Source of the DNA: Phoronis australis
Lineage: Eukaryota > Phoronida > Phoronidae
Length of the DNA stretch: 59,693 nucleotides
NCBI GenBank assembly: GCA_002633005.1
Contig: NMRA01000300.1
Span: 481,390-541,082, forward strand
Reading direction: 5' to 3'
Part shown: positions 45,728 to 57,445 of the stretch, in pieces
Layout of the letters: every line of letters starts with the position of its first letter
Numbering within the stretch: the stretch's first letter is position 1
The notes under the pieces: generated by a model
What the model was told of the DNA's origin: nothing
Databases searched by the model: none
The model's input: only the letters and a program-made list of their open reading frames with translations
Program-made: the position numbers and the translations under genes

Positions 45728-46704
45728 GTAGGTGCAAAATGATCATTTTTGTGTTTTTACATGGGATAGTAGACTATTAGTTTAAATTGTACGTTTCTCT
45801 TATGGAGAAATGTAGAACCTGTATGTTTTTTGTGCTTTGTCCTCACATCGGTGCTTGGAGTCTGTTTTAGTATAGAGATATTTTAACGTTGTTACACGTA
45901 TTTTACTTAATAAATTATAGTTGACACGGAGTGGTTCACTAAATAACCCGTATCCCCCAACGACTGCAAAATATGGCATACAGAATTGCATTATAAAATG
46001 GGTTAATAATTGGGACTTTCATGGCTTAACGACGTGTTCTGATAGTAGTCTTTAGAAAACACCATTACAGTGAATGCGCTACAGAAACACAGCGTCAAAT
46101 AAATGCAGTCAATGTTCCGTGGTACAGGTTTTTTCTTTCTATTGGCACTGAATGGTTCAGCAGCAGGTGTATCTATCTCGTCATTGCAAATCAATTTGAA
46201 AATTTTACGGGGTTTCACATCAGCAGAATACTAGAAATGCACGGACTTTTTCAAGTTTATAAACCGCAAGATTTATATGACCAGTGGATGCTTTAAAAAT
46301 AAATTCAGAGATGTACGAGTATATATCGAAAACACTGCTCAGAAGTGCAGTTGATCACCTCCATGTTCGCTAGAAAACCGTGCTTTTGACAACGGACGAC
46401 CACGAATTTCGGATGAATCGTTCTACCGTTGTGGCAATTTTAGTTTTTAACCATTAACGTGAAAAGCACATACAATGTGCTGGGAAATCCACATAATTAG
46501 TGTAATTAAGAAAGAAATAGCATGACGTAGACAACACTTTGTTTTAGAGACCTAAGATAGTTTCCTCGGTCCACGCGCAAGCCAAAACCACGAATAAATT
46601 GTAGCTCAACATTATGACATATACAGCAAAATGTCATGTAACATGCTGCTGTTTGATGTTGAATATGTAGCCGAAACTCGGTAATGTTTATCCTTCATTT
46701 ACAG

Positions 46705-46752
46705 TCGAGTGACAATCAAGAAGAAACGGCGGAAGATCCTTCCAGCAAAAAG
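46705..46752 (+). CDS. Candidate cassette exon 2 (phase 0-0)
   Basis: Acceptor TCCTTCATTTACAG, 48 nt encoding SSDNQEETAEDPSSKK, donor AAG/GTATGTCA. The EETAEDPSS core is shared with the decayed segments at 48332 and 58351 and, more distantly, with exon 1. Identical in sequence to 53565-53612. Confidence 0.45.
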
Positions 46753-47479
46753 GTATGTCAATAACTTTCGTGTTGATGATTTATTTATACTTAGGATTGT
46801 GGATATTCGCAATTACTGTTAAATGCATACGATTCGTCTTATTTGTACTTATACATTTCTGCTTTCAGGAATATAAAACCAATACGCTTTTTGCGCTGTG
46901 ACTTCTTGTCAGTTTTGGAGTTTTAGAATTGATTGTCTAATTAATTGAAACTTTTAACGCTCTTACACCCACTTTTCGCAACAAATTACAATTGACACGA
47001 AGTGGTTCACTTCCATATGTAAGCCCTCGATTGCAAAACTAAGAGATACATAATAGCATTTTAAAATGGGTACATAATCGGGACATTCATGGTTTAACGA
47101 CGTGTTCTGTTCGTAGCCATTTAAAACATCAAAATAGTGATTGCTCTGAAGAAACACAGCGTCAGTTAAATGCTGTCAGGGTTCCAAGACGCATGAAGAT
47201 TTTTTCCATTCCATTGGCACAGGATGATTTAGCAGTTGTATATATCTCATCATTGCTGATCAATATGAAAACTTCACTGAGATTCACATCATTAGAATAA
47301 TTGAATTGCATAGACTTTTTCAAGGATATAAACCGCAAGATTTGTATGGTCAGTGGATTCCTCAAAAACAGATTCAGTGGTGTACGAGTGCATGTCGGAC
47401 ACACCGCTGAATGCTGGTTGATCACCTCCATGTTCGCTGATTTCGTGTATCTCATAATTAGATATTTTTACGGGGTCAC

Positions 47480-47628
47480 TGGCTAAAGAGAAAATATTTC
47501 TTTTGCTGGTTCACGCTCCTGTTGCGAGGAAAATTAGTGAGCAGTTATTACATTGCATGCGAAAACAAGCGAGACTTGAAGACGTTGGAATGAGTAAAAG
47601 TTTGTTCCGGCATATATTGTAGCACTCC
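47480..47628 (+). other. Conserved frame block, copy 1
   Basis: Reads KEKIFLLLVHAPVARKISEQ then LLHCMRKQARLEDVGMSKSL before a stop. Compared with the copies at 52650-52884 and 54325-54552 it lacks six codons in frame (VFEIMR region). Function unknown. Confidence 0.35.
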
Positions 47629-48331
47629 ACACCAAGTAGGCCTAATTGTCGATGTTAAAGGTATATCTGATAGTTGTAATAATAAAAAGCTGCACGGTTG
47701 CTGCAGCCCTACAGCTTAATAGGTGGGAGGAGGACCATTCAATCTACTGTGCAAAAGACATAGTCTTGAACCACAGAAACTGTCTACAGTATACCCGATC
47801 GTTTGCATAGCTAACACACTGGCCGCGCATTTATAACAAAGGCCCAAACTAACCTGACTTAGGCAAACTCTTGCCCCTCACTGTGGTCTCAAGTTTCAGA
47901 TTACTCCTTATTGCCACCGGTTCATCGCCCCTGTTCGTTGCCAATCTTGCCACCCCGGGAGGAAGCCAACATAAATTGGGTACCAGTGTTGCAACAAATT
48001 TCATGAGAAAAGATCACTTTTATACATTAACGAAGTATGCGGAGTGTCTGGTATAGCATTCAGGATGTTACATAACAAATCATTCTTTAAAGGTGTATAT
48101 CATAAAAGTGAGAAACTCATACAATGTGCTGGGAAATCCACATAATTAGTGTAACTAAGAAAGAAATAGAATCACGTAGACAGCTCTTTGTTTTAGTGAC
48201 CAATGATAGTTTCCTCCTCGGTGCAGGCCCGAGCCATGTCCGCGATGAGGTTGTAGCTCAACATTATGACGTATAAGCAAAAAATGTCACCCTACATGCT
48301 GCTGTTTGCTTGTGAATATGAAGCCGGAAAT

Positions 48332-48397
48332 CCGATGAGTCACAAAACAGAAGAAACGGCGGCAGGTCCTTCGAGCCGTGAGAAAAAATCAATGTAA
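48332..48397 (+). pseudogene. Decayed cassette exon
   Basis: PMSHKTEETAAGPSSREKKS then M and stop. The acceptor seen in other units is deleted (the AAGCCGGAAATCCGATG junction skips it) and there is no donor at the end. Confidence 0.45.
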
Positions 48398-48559
48398 AAC
48401 CTGGAGACCCAAGCATTAGTTAAGATAACACTGTCATTAGCTGAATAATACTTAAACACTTGTGAAAGATTCCAAGATAGGAAGAAATATGATGCAAGAA
48501 TTAATTCAAACATTGCCAGTTCACACTTGGTATAAATCTTCATTGCTTCATAACTTTTG

Positions 48560-48850
48560 ATGACCATTCCAAAATACTTTATTGTTTACATGGATTCTAG
48601 AGCTGTAAGAATGGAAATTGAACCCATGACAACATATATACAGCTGTATATCCCAACTACTACTCAGCAGCTGCTGCATGAATATAAAGCAACCACATCA
48701 ACTGGTTCAACAAGCTCAAACAAGGCTCATATTACCATCTTTGATCAGCAAGCTATAAGAAACGAATTTTCAGAGACTACAATAAAGAATTACAGTGCTC
48801 GCAGAACAAATAGTGTAGCTATAAAACCCTGTTCTATACATGGAACTTAA
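48560..48850 (+). other. Conserved frame block MTIPKYF, copy 1
   Basis: A 97-codon frame beginning MTIPKYFIVYMDSRAVRMEI, also open at 55440-55661 with only a few amino-acid changes, and disrupted at 58560-58690. Conservation may reflect recent duplication and not coding function. No domain recognised. Confidence 0.35.
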
Positions 48851-49040
48851 CATTTGACTTTAATCACTTTCCAGTATAAAATTTATCTCGTTGCTTATTC
48901 AGGTGAGAAATAATTTTGGTCTTCAAACAATTGGACACGTACAAATCGAAAAATGTTACCTCACATGCTGGCATTGGCTTTGAATCATATAGCCCAAATT
49001 CTGAAGTTCATGGTTTGTCCAGTCAAAAACTTTTTTCATG

Positions 49041-49877
49041 CAGTGGCAGATCTAGGATATCACAAGGGGGGCCAACATTTTGTCCAGCTGCAAGCATTTG
49101 CGCAAACCAGGATTGTAGATGCGTATAGCACCGAATGGAGGAGGCCGGGAGGGGAGTTTGCCCCCCTCCTGCCCCGGAAAATTTTCTGTTTTTTCCTCAA
49201 AAATCAAGCATTTTCCTTGATTCCTGAAGTATTATCTAAGAAAAAAAGGCAAAAAAAAACATTGAGAACGTGTCAAACAGGGAAAATCACGTATACCACA
49301 GACTCGAACACACGACGAGGCGGATAGAGCGCGCGTGCTTTGCCACTACACCACCACAAGTTAACTACTAATGGTATACTAAGAGACCTACTTGTTTATG
49401 GTCCACAGCGTTTGCGCGCGAAACCAACTTCTTTTTTTATGCTTAGTGCACGTTTTATAGTTTGTGCAATCGGTTCTTAAAAAATTGTTGTATTTAAAAT
49501 AATCCTCAAATGCCCAAAAGACCAAATCCGTTTTTCGTGTTGGCAATAATGACGGGATTGCTTTGAAAATCGTCTTAAGTTAAGGTTTGACAAAGAGAGA
49601 ATTATCAGTTTCTGAATGATTCACTAAGGCTTCGATTAAAATTCACATCTTACCAGCAGCGTCTGCTTCTTCATCGTCACTCAGGCTCCATTTTCTGTAA
49701 AAAATGAAGTACATTTTCTTCATTGCACAGTGAAGCAGACGACGGAAACGGAGTCGTAGTGCGCAGCGCCAATGCCGGTCGCCTGGGATATAGCGGGAGA
49801 GCCTATACTTAGCCATAGTCCCCCAACACTAAAACTTCAAACATTTAAATCTAGTTTCATCCGTGTAATTTCAATTG
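49041..49877 (-). mobile_element. hAT-like element with tRNA core, reversed copy
   Basis: Begins CAGTGGCAGATCTAGGATAT (the reverse of the 8393 end) and runs colinearly in reverse through the tRNA-like segment to the GATTTAAATG and TCCGTGTAATTT blocks, ending about 80 bp short of the other terminus. It sits in an intron of the array, ending only about a dozen bases before the splice acceptor at 49888-49889. Confidence 0.8.
49301..49353 (-). other. tRNA-derived segment (A and B boxes), copy 3
   Basis: Reading on the minus strand, A box TGGTGTAGTGG (49353-49343) and B box GTTCGAGTC (49309-49301), within the reversed hAT-like element. Confidence 0.6.
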
Positions 49878-49889
49878 GGTAAATAGCAG

Positions 49890-49989
49890 TGCTTTAACAA
49901 GTGCATCTCAATCGGCATCGAATGAAAGAAAACCGGATGTAAAATCTAAACACTCAATCATTCTCAAAGGAAAGTCTGTTGGCAGAAAG
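49890..49989 (+). CDS. Candidate cassette exon 3
   Basis: Acceptor GTAAATAGCAG, 100 nt, donor AAG/GTGTGTGC. The open frame reads ALTSASQSASNERKPDVKSK then HSIILKGKSVGRK. It ends in phase 0 like the others but needs one base from the previous exon to be open; read from phase 0 it hits a stop. The adjacent transposon may have replaced the original acceptor. The downstream intron matches that of the 45.7 kb unit. Confidence 0.4.
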
Positions 49990-50435
49990 GTGTGTGCAGA
50001 ATACGGGTTTTTGTGATATATTTATACTTGGGAAGGTAGATTTTTGCAATCTTCGTTTCCTGTAGAACATTTGTTTTCCTTTTGCGCCGTGCCCTTATAT
50101 CGGTGCTTGGAGTCTGTTTTAGTAATGATTGTTTAATTAATTGAGACTTTTTAACGTTCTTACACGTATTTTACTCAACACATTACAGCTGACACAGAGT
50201 GATTCACTTCCGTATTTCCCCCATTGACTGCAAAATAAGACACAGAATTGAATTTTAAAATGGGTTCATAATTGGGACTTTATGGTATAGCGACGAGATC
50301 TGATCGCAGTCTTTTTAAACATCAAAATAATCAATGGTCTGAAGAAACACAGCGTCAGATACATGTTGTCACTGCTTCCGACGCACAAAGTTTTTTTCCT
50401 TTTAACTGGCACTGAATGGTTCAGCAGCTGTATCT

Positions 50436-51040
50436 TATGGTGGGCCGTTGAGGGGAAAGTGTCGCCGTAAAATTACGCTCGTAATTACCAGCGTAAATTA
50501 AATTGCAGGAGTGTCGCCGTACAATTACGCTCGTAAATTAAATGGTGAAAAGTTTTGTCGTAAAATTACGCTCGTAATTACGAGCGTAAGTTAAATTGCA
50601 AAAGTGTTGCGGTAAAATTACGCCCGTAAATTAAATGGGGTAAATGTCGCCGTAAATTACGCTCGTAAAATACCTTAAGAACGTTCCAAATTTGAACCAA
50701 TCAGTGATGACCTACTGAACATACACGACTGTTGCTGGGCAGCTCGTTCTTGCACAATCGCTGACATTGCAGCAACGATTTGATCCGCCATGGTTCAGAG
50801 TTCGTATCGTAGACATGAAACCCGCCAATAAATAAGTATTTCCATGAGCGTACGCGATCTTTGTAAAATCCAACGTCATTGGCTAAGAGTTTAACTAAAT
50901 TACGAGCGTAATTTTACGCCGTAAAGAATTAAATTACGCTCGTAATTTTACGGCGTAATTAACGGCGTAAATAACGGCGTAATGTACACAATTACGCTCG
51001 TATTTTTCCGGCGACACTTTCCCCTCAACGGCCCATCATA
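50436..51040. mobile_element. Palindromic element of CGTAAAATTACG repeats
   Basis: Starts TATGGTGGGCCGTTGAGGGG and ends with the complement of TATGATGGGCCGTTGAGGGG; the inverted ends then continue as AAAGTGTCGCCG. Both arms are made of repeats of CGTAAAATTACGCTCGTAA and related forms. The centre (about 50690-50880) is unique. TA at both ends suggests a TA target. The host sequence TTTTTTTCC..GTATCT (45 bp) is present on both sides (50391-50435 and 51042-51086) with two mismatches, and an N sits at the right junction. Confidence 0.75.
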
Positions 51041-52649
51041 NTTTTTTTCCTTTTAAATGGCATTGAATGGTTCAGCAGCTGTATCTATCTCGTCATTGCA
51101 AATCAATATGAAAATTTTACTGGGATTCATATCATCAGAATACAAGAAATGCACTAACTTTTTCGTGGTTACAAACGGCAAGATTTATATGATCAGTGGA
51201 TGCATCAAAAATAGATTCAGTGGTATACGAATGTATGTCGGACTTACTGCTGGCGGTTTATCACCTCCATGTTCGCTAGAAAACCGTACACTTGACGGAT
51301 TAGCAATTCTCCAAAGTATCCTGATTTCGTGTATCTCATAATTACAGTTTTTGACGTGATTACCAGCTAAAGAGAGAGCGTTTCTTTTGCCGATTCACGT
51401 TCCTGTGGAAGAAAAAATAAAAGAGTCATTACTGTGTTTGCCAACTTGAAAGCGTGTGTTCAAAATTATTAGAAGACTTTTCAGAAGTTAGAATCAAGAA
51501 CAAAAGCTATTGTGGCTATACTGTCGCACGCCACATCAAGTAGGCCTAGCTGTCGATGTTGACGATATATCTGATAGTTATGATAATTACGTGAAGGACC
51601 GCTGCAGACCTACAGTTTTTTCAAAAGCTGTAGGCCTGCTTTTAAAAAAGCAGGGAGTTGGGTCATTCAATCTTATGCGGAAAAGGGCAGACTATTGTAC
51701 CACTTGAAACTGTCTACAATATATCCGATGGTTTGTACAGTTACCAGACTGGCCGCGTAATTATAATGACGACACAGTCTAATCTGACTTAGTCAAACTC
51801 TTGCCCTTCTAAATGTTCTCAAGTTTCAGATAACTCCCTGTTGCCAATCTTGCCACCCCGAGAAGCAGCAACCAGAAATTGGGTACTCATGTTGCAACAA
51901 ATCTCATGAGAAACAATCACTTTCATACAGTAACACATTATGCGTTGAATGTCTGGTTTTGCAGTCAAAAAGTTACGTCTCAAATCACTCTTTATAGGCC
52001 GCATAAAAGTAACGTGCGAAACACCTGCCATGTGCTGTGAAATCGTCCATATAATTAGTCTAATTAAACGGGAAATAGCATCACATAGTGCATGAGTAGA
52101 CAGCACTTCGTTTCAGTTGCGAAGGATAGTTTCCGTGAGGCATACCTGTACACTCGAGCCAATTCCACAACTGTCCTTTGACACAGCGCCACCTAGCTGT
52201 ACTGAAAAGTGACCCTGTATTAATATGATCGACGACGAACACACTTAATTCTGTATGTGGGCATCAATGCGGATGCCTTGGTCGAACGTAAACCGATCAC
52301 ATGGCTACCGCTTGCACTGTACTTGTTTGAACTTAAGCCACGGGATCGGTTTTCCCTTCATTTTGTTTACTTCTATGTTTGCTCGTTTTAATAAATTGCA
52401 ACTATTCATGTCAAAGGTAGTCGGTACAAGCTAACAGTAAACAGACTTTTTCATGTTTACAAACAACACTTGCACATATCAGCTGACTCTTCAAAAATAG
52501 GTTCAGTATTGTCCGAGTACATATCAGACGTGCTGCTCAGAATGACGGTTGATCACCTTCATGTTCGCTAGAAAACCGCTCACTTGACAGGTAATCACTT
52601 CTTCAAATTATCCTGATTTCGTTTACTTCATAATTAGAGTTTTTGACGG

Positions 52650-52884
52650 GGTTACCGGCCAAAGAGAGAATTTTCTTTTGCTCGTTCACGTTCCTGTAAC
52701 GGCGAAAATGAGTGAACAGTTATTACACTGCGTGCGAAAACAAGACCGTGTGTTCGAAATTATGAGAAGACTTGAAGACGTTGGAATCACTAAATTTTGT
52801 TACGGCATATATTGTAGCACTCCACACCAAGTAGGCCCAATTGACGATATTAACGGTATATCTGATAGTCGTAATAATAGTTAG
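52650..52884 (+). other. Conserved frame block, copy 2
   Basis: Reads LLLVHVPVTAKMSEQLLHCV, then RKQDRVFEIMRRLEDVGITK and STPHQVGPIDDINGISDS before a stop. The same frame is partly kept at 54325-54552. Amphipathic in pattern; I cannot name a family. Confidence 0.35.
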
Positions 52885-53564
52885 CTGCACGGTTGCTGCA
52901 GCCCTACAGCTTAAAAGCTGGGAGGAGGACCAGTCAATCTACTGTGCAAAAGACACAGTCTTGGACCACTGAAACTGTCTACAGTATACCCGATCGTTTG
53001 CATAGGTAACACACTGGCCGCGCATTTATAAAGAAGGTCCAAACTAATCTGACTTAGTCATACTCTTGCCCCTCGCTGTGGTCTCAAGTACCTTGCCAAT
53101 CTTGCCTTTTTTTGCCCCTGTTTAAAGGGCTGCAAAACAGTGGTATTGGATGACACAGTTCACTGATTGTTTTTACGGGACTCTACATTCTAGTCCATGT
53201 GGCCAGTTTGCTACTTTATTAAATTTAGAAATTGTATTGATATGATGTTGACCACGGACGACCACGACTTTCGGATGAATCGTTCTACCGTTTTGGCAAT
53301 TTAGTTTTGAGCCATTAACGTGAAAAGCACATACAATGGGCTGGGAAATCCACATAATTAGTGTAATTAAGGAAGAAATAGCATCACGTAGACAACACTT
53401 TTTTTAGAGACCAAAGATAGTTTCCTCGGTCCATGCCCGAGCCAAGACCACGAATAAATTGTAGCTCAACCTTATGACATATACAGCAAAATTTCATTTT
53501 ACATGATGCTGTTTGCTGGTGAAAATATAGCCGAAACTCGGTAATGTTTATCCTTCATTTACAG

Positions 53565-53612
53565 TCGAGTGACAATCAAGAAGAAACGGCGGAAGATCCT
53601 TCCAGCAAAAAG
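53565..53612 (+). CDS. Candidate cassette exon 4 (phase 0-0)
   Basis: Same 48 nt, acceptor and donor as 46705-46752; encodes SSDNQEETAEDPSSKK. Confidence 0.45.
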
Positions 53613-54324
53613 GTATGTCAATAACTTTCGTGTTGATGATTTATTTATACTTAGGATTGTGGATATTCGCAATTACTGTTAAATGCATACGATTCGTCTT
53701 ATTTGTTCTTATACATTTCTGCTTTCAGGAATATAAAACCAATACGCTTTTTGCGCTGTGACTTCTTGTCAGTTTTGGAGTTTTAGAATTGATTGTCTAA
53801 TTAATTGAAACTTTTAACGCTCTTACACCCACTTTTCGCAGCAAATTACAATTGAAATGAAGTGGTTCACTTCCATATGTAAGCCCTCGATTGCAAACTA
53901 AGAGGTACATAATAGCATTTTAAAATGGGTAAATAATCGGGACTTTCATGGTTTAACGACGTGTTCTGTTCGTAGCCATTTAAAACATCAAAATAGTTAA
54001 TGCTCTGAAGAAATACAACGTCAGTTGAATGCGGTCAGGGTTCCGAGACGCATGAAGATTTTTTCATTCCATTGGCACGGGATGATTTATCAATTGTATA
54101 TATCTCATCATTGCTGATCAATATGAAACCTTCACTGGGATTCACATCATTAGAATAATTGAATTGCATAGACTTTTTCAAGTGTATAAACCGCAAGATT
54201 TGTATGATCAGTGGATGCTTCAAAAATAGATTCAGTGGTGTACGAGTGCATATCGGAACACCGCTGAATGGTGGTTGATCACCTCCATGTTCGCTGATTT
54301 CGTGTATCTCATAATTAGATAATT

Positions 54325-54552
54325 TTGACGGGGTCAAAGGCTAAAGAGAAAATATTTCTTTTGTTGGTTCACGCTTCTGTTGCGGCGAAAAGTAGTGAGC
54401 AGTTATTACGTTGCATGCGAAAACAAGACTGTGTATTCGAAATTATGAGAAAACTTGAAAACGTTGGAACCAGTAAAAGTTTGTTCCGGCATATATTGTA
54501 CCACTCCACACCAAGTAGGCCTAACTGTCGACGTAAAAGGTATATCTGGTAG
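54325..54552 (+). other. Conserved frame block, copy 3
   Basis: Reads LLLVHASVAAKSSEQLLRCM then RKQDCVFEIMRKLENVGTSK, after which it diverges in frame from the 52.7 kb copy. Confidence 0.35.
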
Positions 54553-55211
54553 TTGTAATAATAAAAAGCTGCACGGTTGCTTCAGCCCTTCCGCTTAAAA
54601 GTTGGGAGTAGAACCATTCAATTTACTGTGCAAAAGACATAGTCTTGAACCACTGAAACTGTCTACAGTATACCCGATCGTTTGCATAGCTAACACACTG
54701 GCCGCGCATTTATAACAAAGGCCCAAACTAATCTGACTTAGTCAAACTCTTGCCCCTCACTGTGGTCTCAAGTTTCAGATTACTCTTTATTGCCACCGGT
54801 TCACCGCCCCTGTTCCTTGCCAATCTCACCACCCCGGGAGGCAGCCAACAGAAATTGGGTACCCGTGTTGCAACAAATTTCATGAGAAACGATCACTTTA
54901 TACATTAACCCAGTATGCGTTGAGTGTCTGGTATTGCAATCAGGTTGTCACATCATAAATCATTCTTTAAAGGTGTATATCATAAACGTGAGAAACTCAT
55001 ACAATGTGCTGGGAAATCCACATAATTAGTGTAATTAAGAAAGAAATAGCATCACATTGACAGCTCTTTGTTTTACTGAGTGACCAAAGATAGTTTCCTC
55101 GGTGCACGCCCGAGCCACGTCCACGATTAAATTGTAGCTCAACATTATGACGTATAAGCAAAAATGTAACCCTACATGCTGCTGTTTCCTTGTGAATATG
55201 AAGCCGGAAAT

Positions 55212-55328
55212 CCGATGAGTCACAAAACAGAAGAAACGGCGGCAGGTCCTTCGAGCCGTGAGAAAAAAGCAATGCAAAACCTGGAGACCCAAGAATTTGT
55301 TAAGATAACACTGTCATTAGCTGAATAA
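55212..55328 (+). pseudogene. Decayed longer cassette exon
   Basis: PMSHKTEETAAGPSSREKKA then MQNLETQEFVKITLSLAE and stop. It aligns with both halves of exon 1 but lacks an acceptor. Confidence 0.45.
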
Positions 55329-55439
55329 TACTTAAACACTTGTGAAAGATTCCAAGATAGGAAGAAATATGATGCAAGAATTAATTCAAACATTCCGATT
55401 TCACACTTGCTATAAATCTTCATTGCTTCATAACTTTTG

Positions 55440-55661
55440 ATGACTATTCCAAAATACTTTATTGTTTACATGGATTCTAGAGCTGTAAGAATGGAAATTG
55501 AACCCATGACAACATGTATACAACTGTATATCCCAACTACTACTCAGCAGCTGCTGCATGAATATAAATCAACCACATCAACTGGTTCAACAAGCTCAAA
55601 CGAGACTCATATTACCATCTTTGATCAGCAAGCTATAAGAAACGAGTACACTGATAACTAG
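55440..55661 (+). other. Conserved frame block MTIPKYF, copy 2
   Basis: Second open copy of the frame at 48560; it diverges at its end where the duplication breaks. Confidence 0.35.
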
Positions 55662-55664
55662 TAT

Positions 55665-56215
55665 ACAAATGAAAGCAAATAGTTAAAACGTGAAATTATG
55701 TACATTCGCGTTAACGTACTCTCTCCCAAATGGAACTGGGCCATTTGTAGCCGCTCTTGGAACTATTTCCGTGACAACGATAGGGCGCTCACAATCCGCT
55801 ATTTCAGATCACGTTCTCGCGCCACTTTCTGTTTTTAATCACCAGACCTGAGCTGAGCAGACATGCGTGTAGGTATGTCTTATGAGAAAGTCATTCAGCG
55901 ACGTAATCAGGTTATGAAATATGTAAAAAGTACAAAAATACTCTATTGTCGCAGGTCTTTGGTTTAGGGAGTCGTGGTTGATGGGGCTGAGTCAAAGGGG
56001 TTGTGGGTCGAGGGTGGTTGGGTCGAGGGCTTTTGAACAATCCGGCAGGTTTACAACTAACAAAACATAGAGTCTTTATTTTACAAGAGCAGACACAAAA
56101 ATTTGATGCAAATTGTGAGGATGCAGGTAACCAAGAAGATACAGGGATTAGTGTGCAATTGTTCTCAATCCCTGCCAGATGACAATTGTGACATTTATAT
56201 GAACACTTTTAGCCG
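55665..56215. other. No gene seen (insertion within the array)
   Basis: Sequence here is not shared with other units. No domain recognised. Confidence 0.4.
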
Positions 56216-56540
56216 ATTTCAAAAAGGTGGTTCAACAAAACCTGGTTTAAGACTAGACTTAAATCTGGTCTTCCCAAACCTGGTCTTATTTTAGACCTAA
56301 CATGCATTTCACAAACGAGGGTTTTGTTAGACCAGGGAGCTTCAAAGTACCAAAGTCACTCCATTTTGTCGACCTGGATGAACCCAACAAAGAAACTATT
56401 GAAGTGCTTCAATGAAACCTTGGTCAAGAGGGTACACAATGGCACACAGCAATGAAATCAGTGCAGGCACTTGCGAAAAAGGTCTAAAGCTTTTCTCATG
56501 AGGAAAAATGTCCATTCCAGAACTGATCAGAGAAAAAGCA
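56216..56540. mobile_element. Partial CCAGGTTTAA-type element
   Basis: Shares AACCTGGTTTAAGAC, TTTTGTTAGACCAGGGAG, GAACCCAACAAA and AATGGCACACAG with 27960-28260. The right half of the 28 kb element is missing. Confidence 0.65.
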
Positions 56541-56787
56541 GCTGTTATATAAAACAAGAAAATTAGTGCCAAATCAACTCAACAGAAGCAGTAGCAAACC
56601 AGGTAGTATTATGAAGATTATCGTCAAAATACAGCGACGTGCATCTTAGCTTTGGTACAAAACTGCATACTAAATATACAGATTTGCTCTGATATGGGTA
56701 TAAAAGTGGTAAGATAAAATCTGACACAAAATTAGTGTCATAAAAACACAGTCTTTCTTGAGTAAACTAAATTATTTAACGGTGTTG

Positions 56788-57036
56788 GATGAGCCCCCCC
56801 CCCCCCTTTNGGCGAGTTGGGCAAAAAGGCCCGCCTCAGTGAAACAAAAAGTCCGAGTAAACGAGACAAAAGTCCACAAAGTCCAAGGAATTGGGCGCGG
56901 ATGCACGATTGGCAGGCCTGAGCCTAATAGCCCCGTTTCTTTTATTTTTTAGTCCTCGTCCATTTTTGTCGCTAAAAAGTCCGCCTACCGAAGAATTCGA
57001 GTCCCATATACTTTAGGCTGGGTGCGCGCACTACGC
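56788..57036. mobile_element. Miniature element with GCGCGCA ends, copy 3
   Basis: Has the C-run, GGCGAGTTGGGCAAAAAGG, ACAAAAGTCCA, a T-rich block, GAATTCGAGTCC and GGGTGCGCGCA. Contains an N in the C-run and an extra stretch near 56885-56925. Confidence 0.65.
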
Positions 57037-57298
57037 GCACTTTGCTGTTATTTTCAGTTACGCACTGTTCAAAGTTATCCACTAAATTGCGCCAACGTAT
57101 AAGCATCGGTATTTCGATCGTTTATTGATCTCCGGAAGAAGAAGAAGAAGAAAAACCATTGCAAATGCCCTAGCCGGGTCAGCGACTAAAATGTAAGTCA
57201 ACATGGTGACATACATATCGAAAAGTTGTTACCTCACATGCTGGCATTTGCTTTGAATCATATAGCCCAAGTTCTAAGTAAATCTCCGTTGTTTACAG

Positions 57299-57445
57299 GG
57301 TAGATCGACATGCAAGGAAGAAAAAATTGACAGACGTCGTGGCAGCGATGATGAGGCTCCAGGCTGTGCGTCCGTGGTTTCACTTCAAGAGGCGACGAAT
57401 CATAGCGACGACGGCAGAACATTCGAAGACTCTGCCACTGAATCG
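57299..57445 (+). CDS. Candidate cassette exon 5 (phase 0-0)
   Basis: Acceptor CCGTTGTTTACAG, 147 nt (49 codons) open, donor TCG/GTATGTTG. The peptide starts GRSTCKEEKIDRRRGSDDEA and ends GRTFEDSATES: acidic, Ser-rich and probably disordered. The upstream intron (ACATGCTGGCATTTGCTTTG) matches 48960-48990 and resembles the introns before exons 1, 2 and 4, yet the exon itself is unrelated to them. Confidence 0.45.

Larger units (their letters stand above)
46430..48940 (+). repeat. Array segment duplicated at 53290-55664
   Basis: Runs from the GAATCGTTCTACCGTT motif through the 48-nt exon-like segment, the variable blocks and the MTIPKYF reading-frame block. The matching stretch about 6.86 kb downstream differs by few substitutions and small indels, indicating a fairly recent segmental duplication. 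Confidence 0.8.
53290..55664 (+). repeat. Array segment duplicated from 46430-48940
   Basis: Nearly identical copy at an offset of about 6.86 kb, ending where the match breaks after CAAGCTATAAGAAACGA. Confidence 0.8.
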
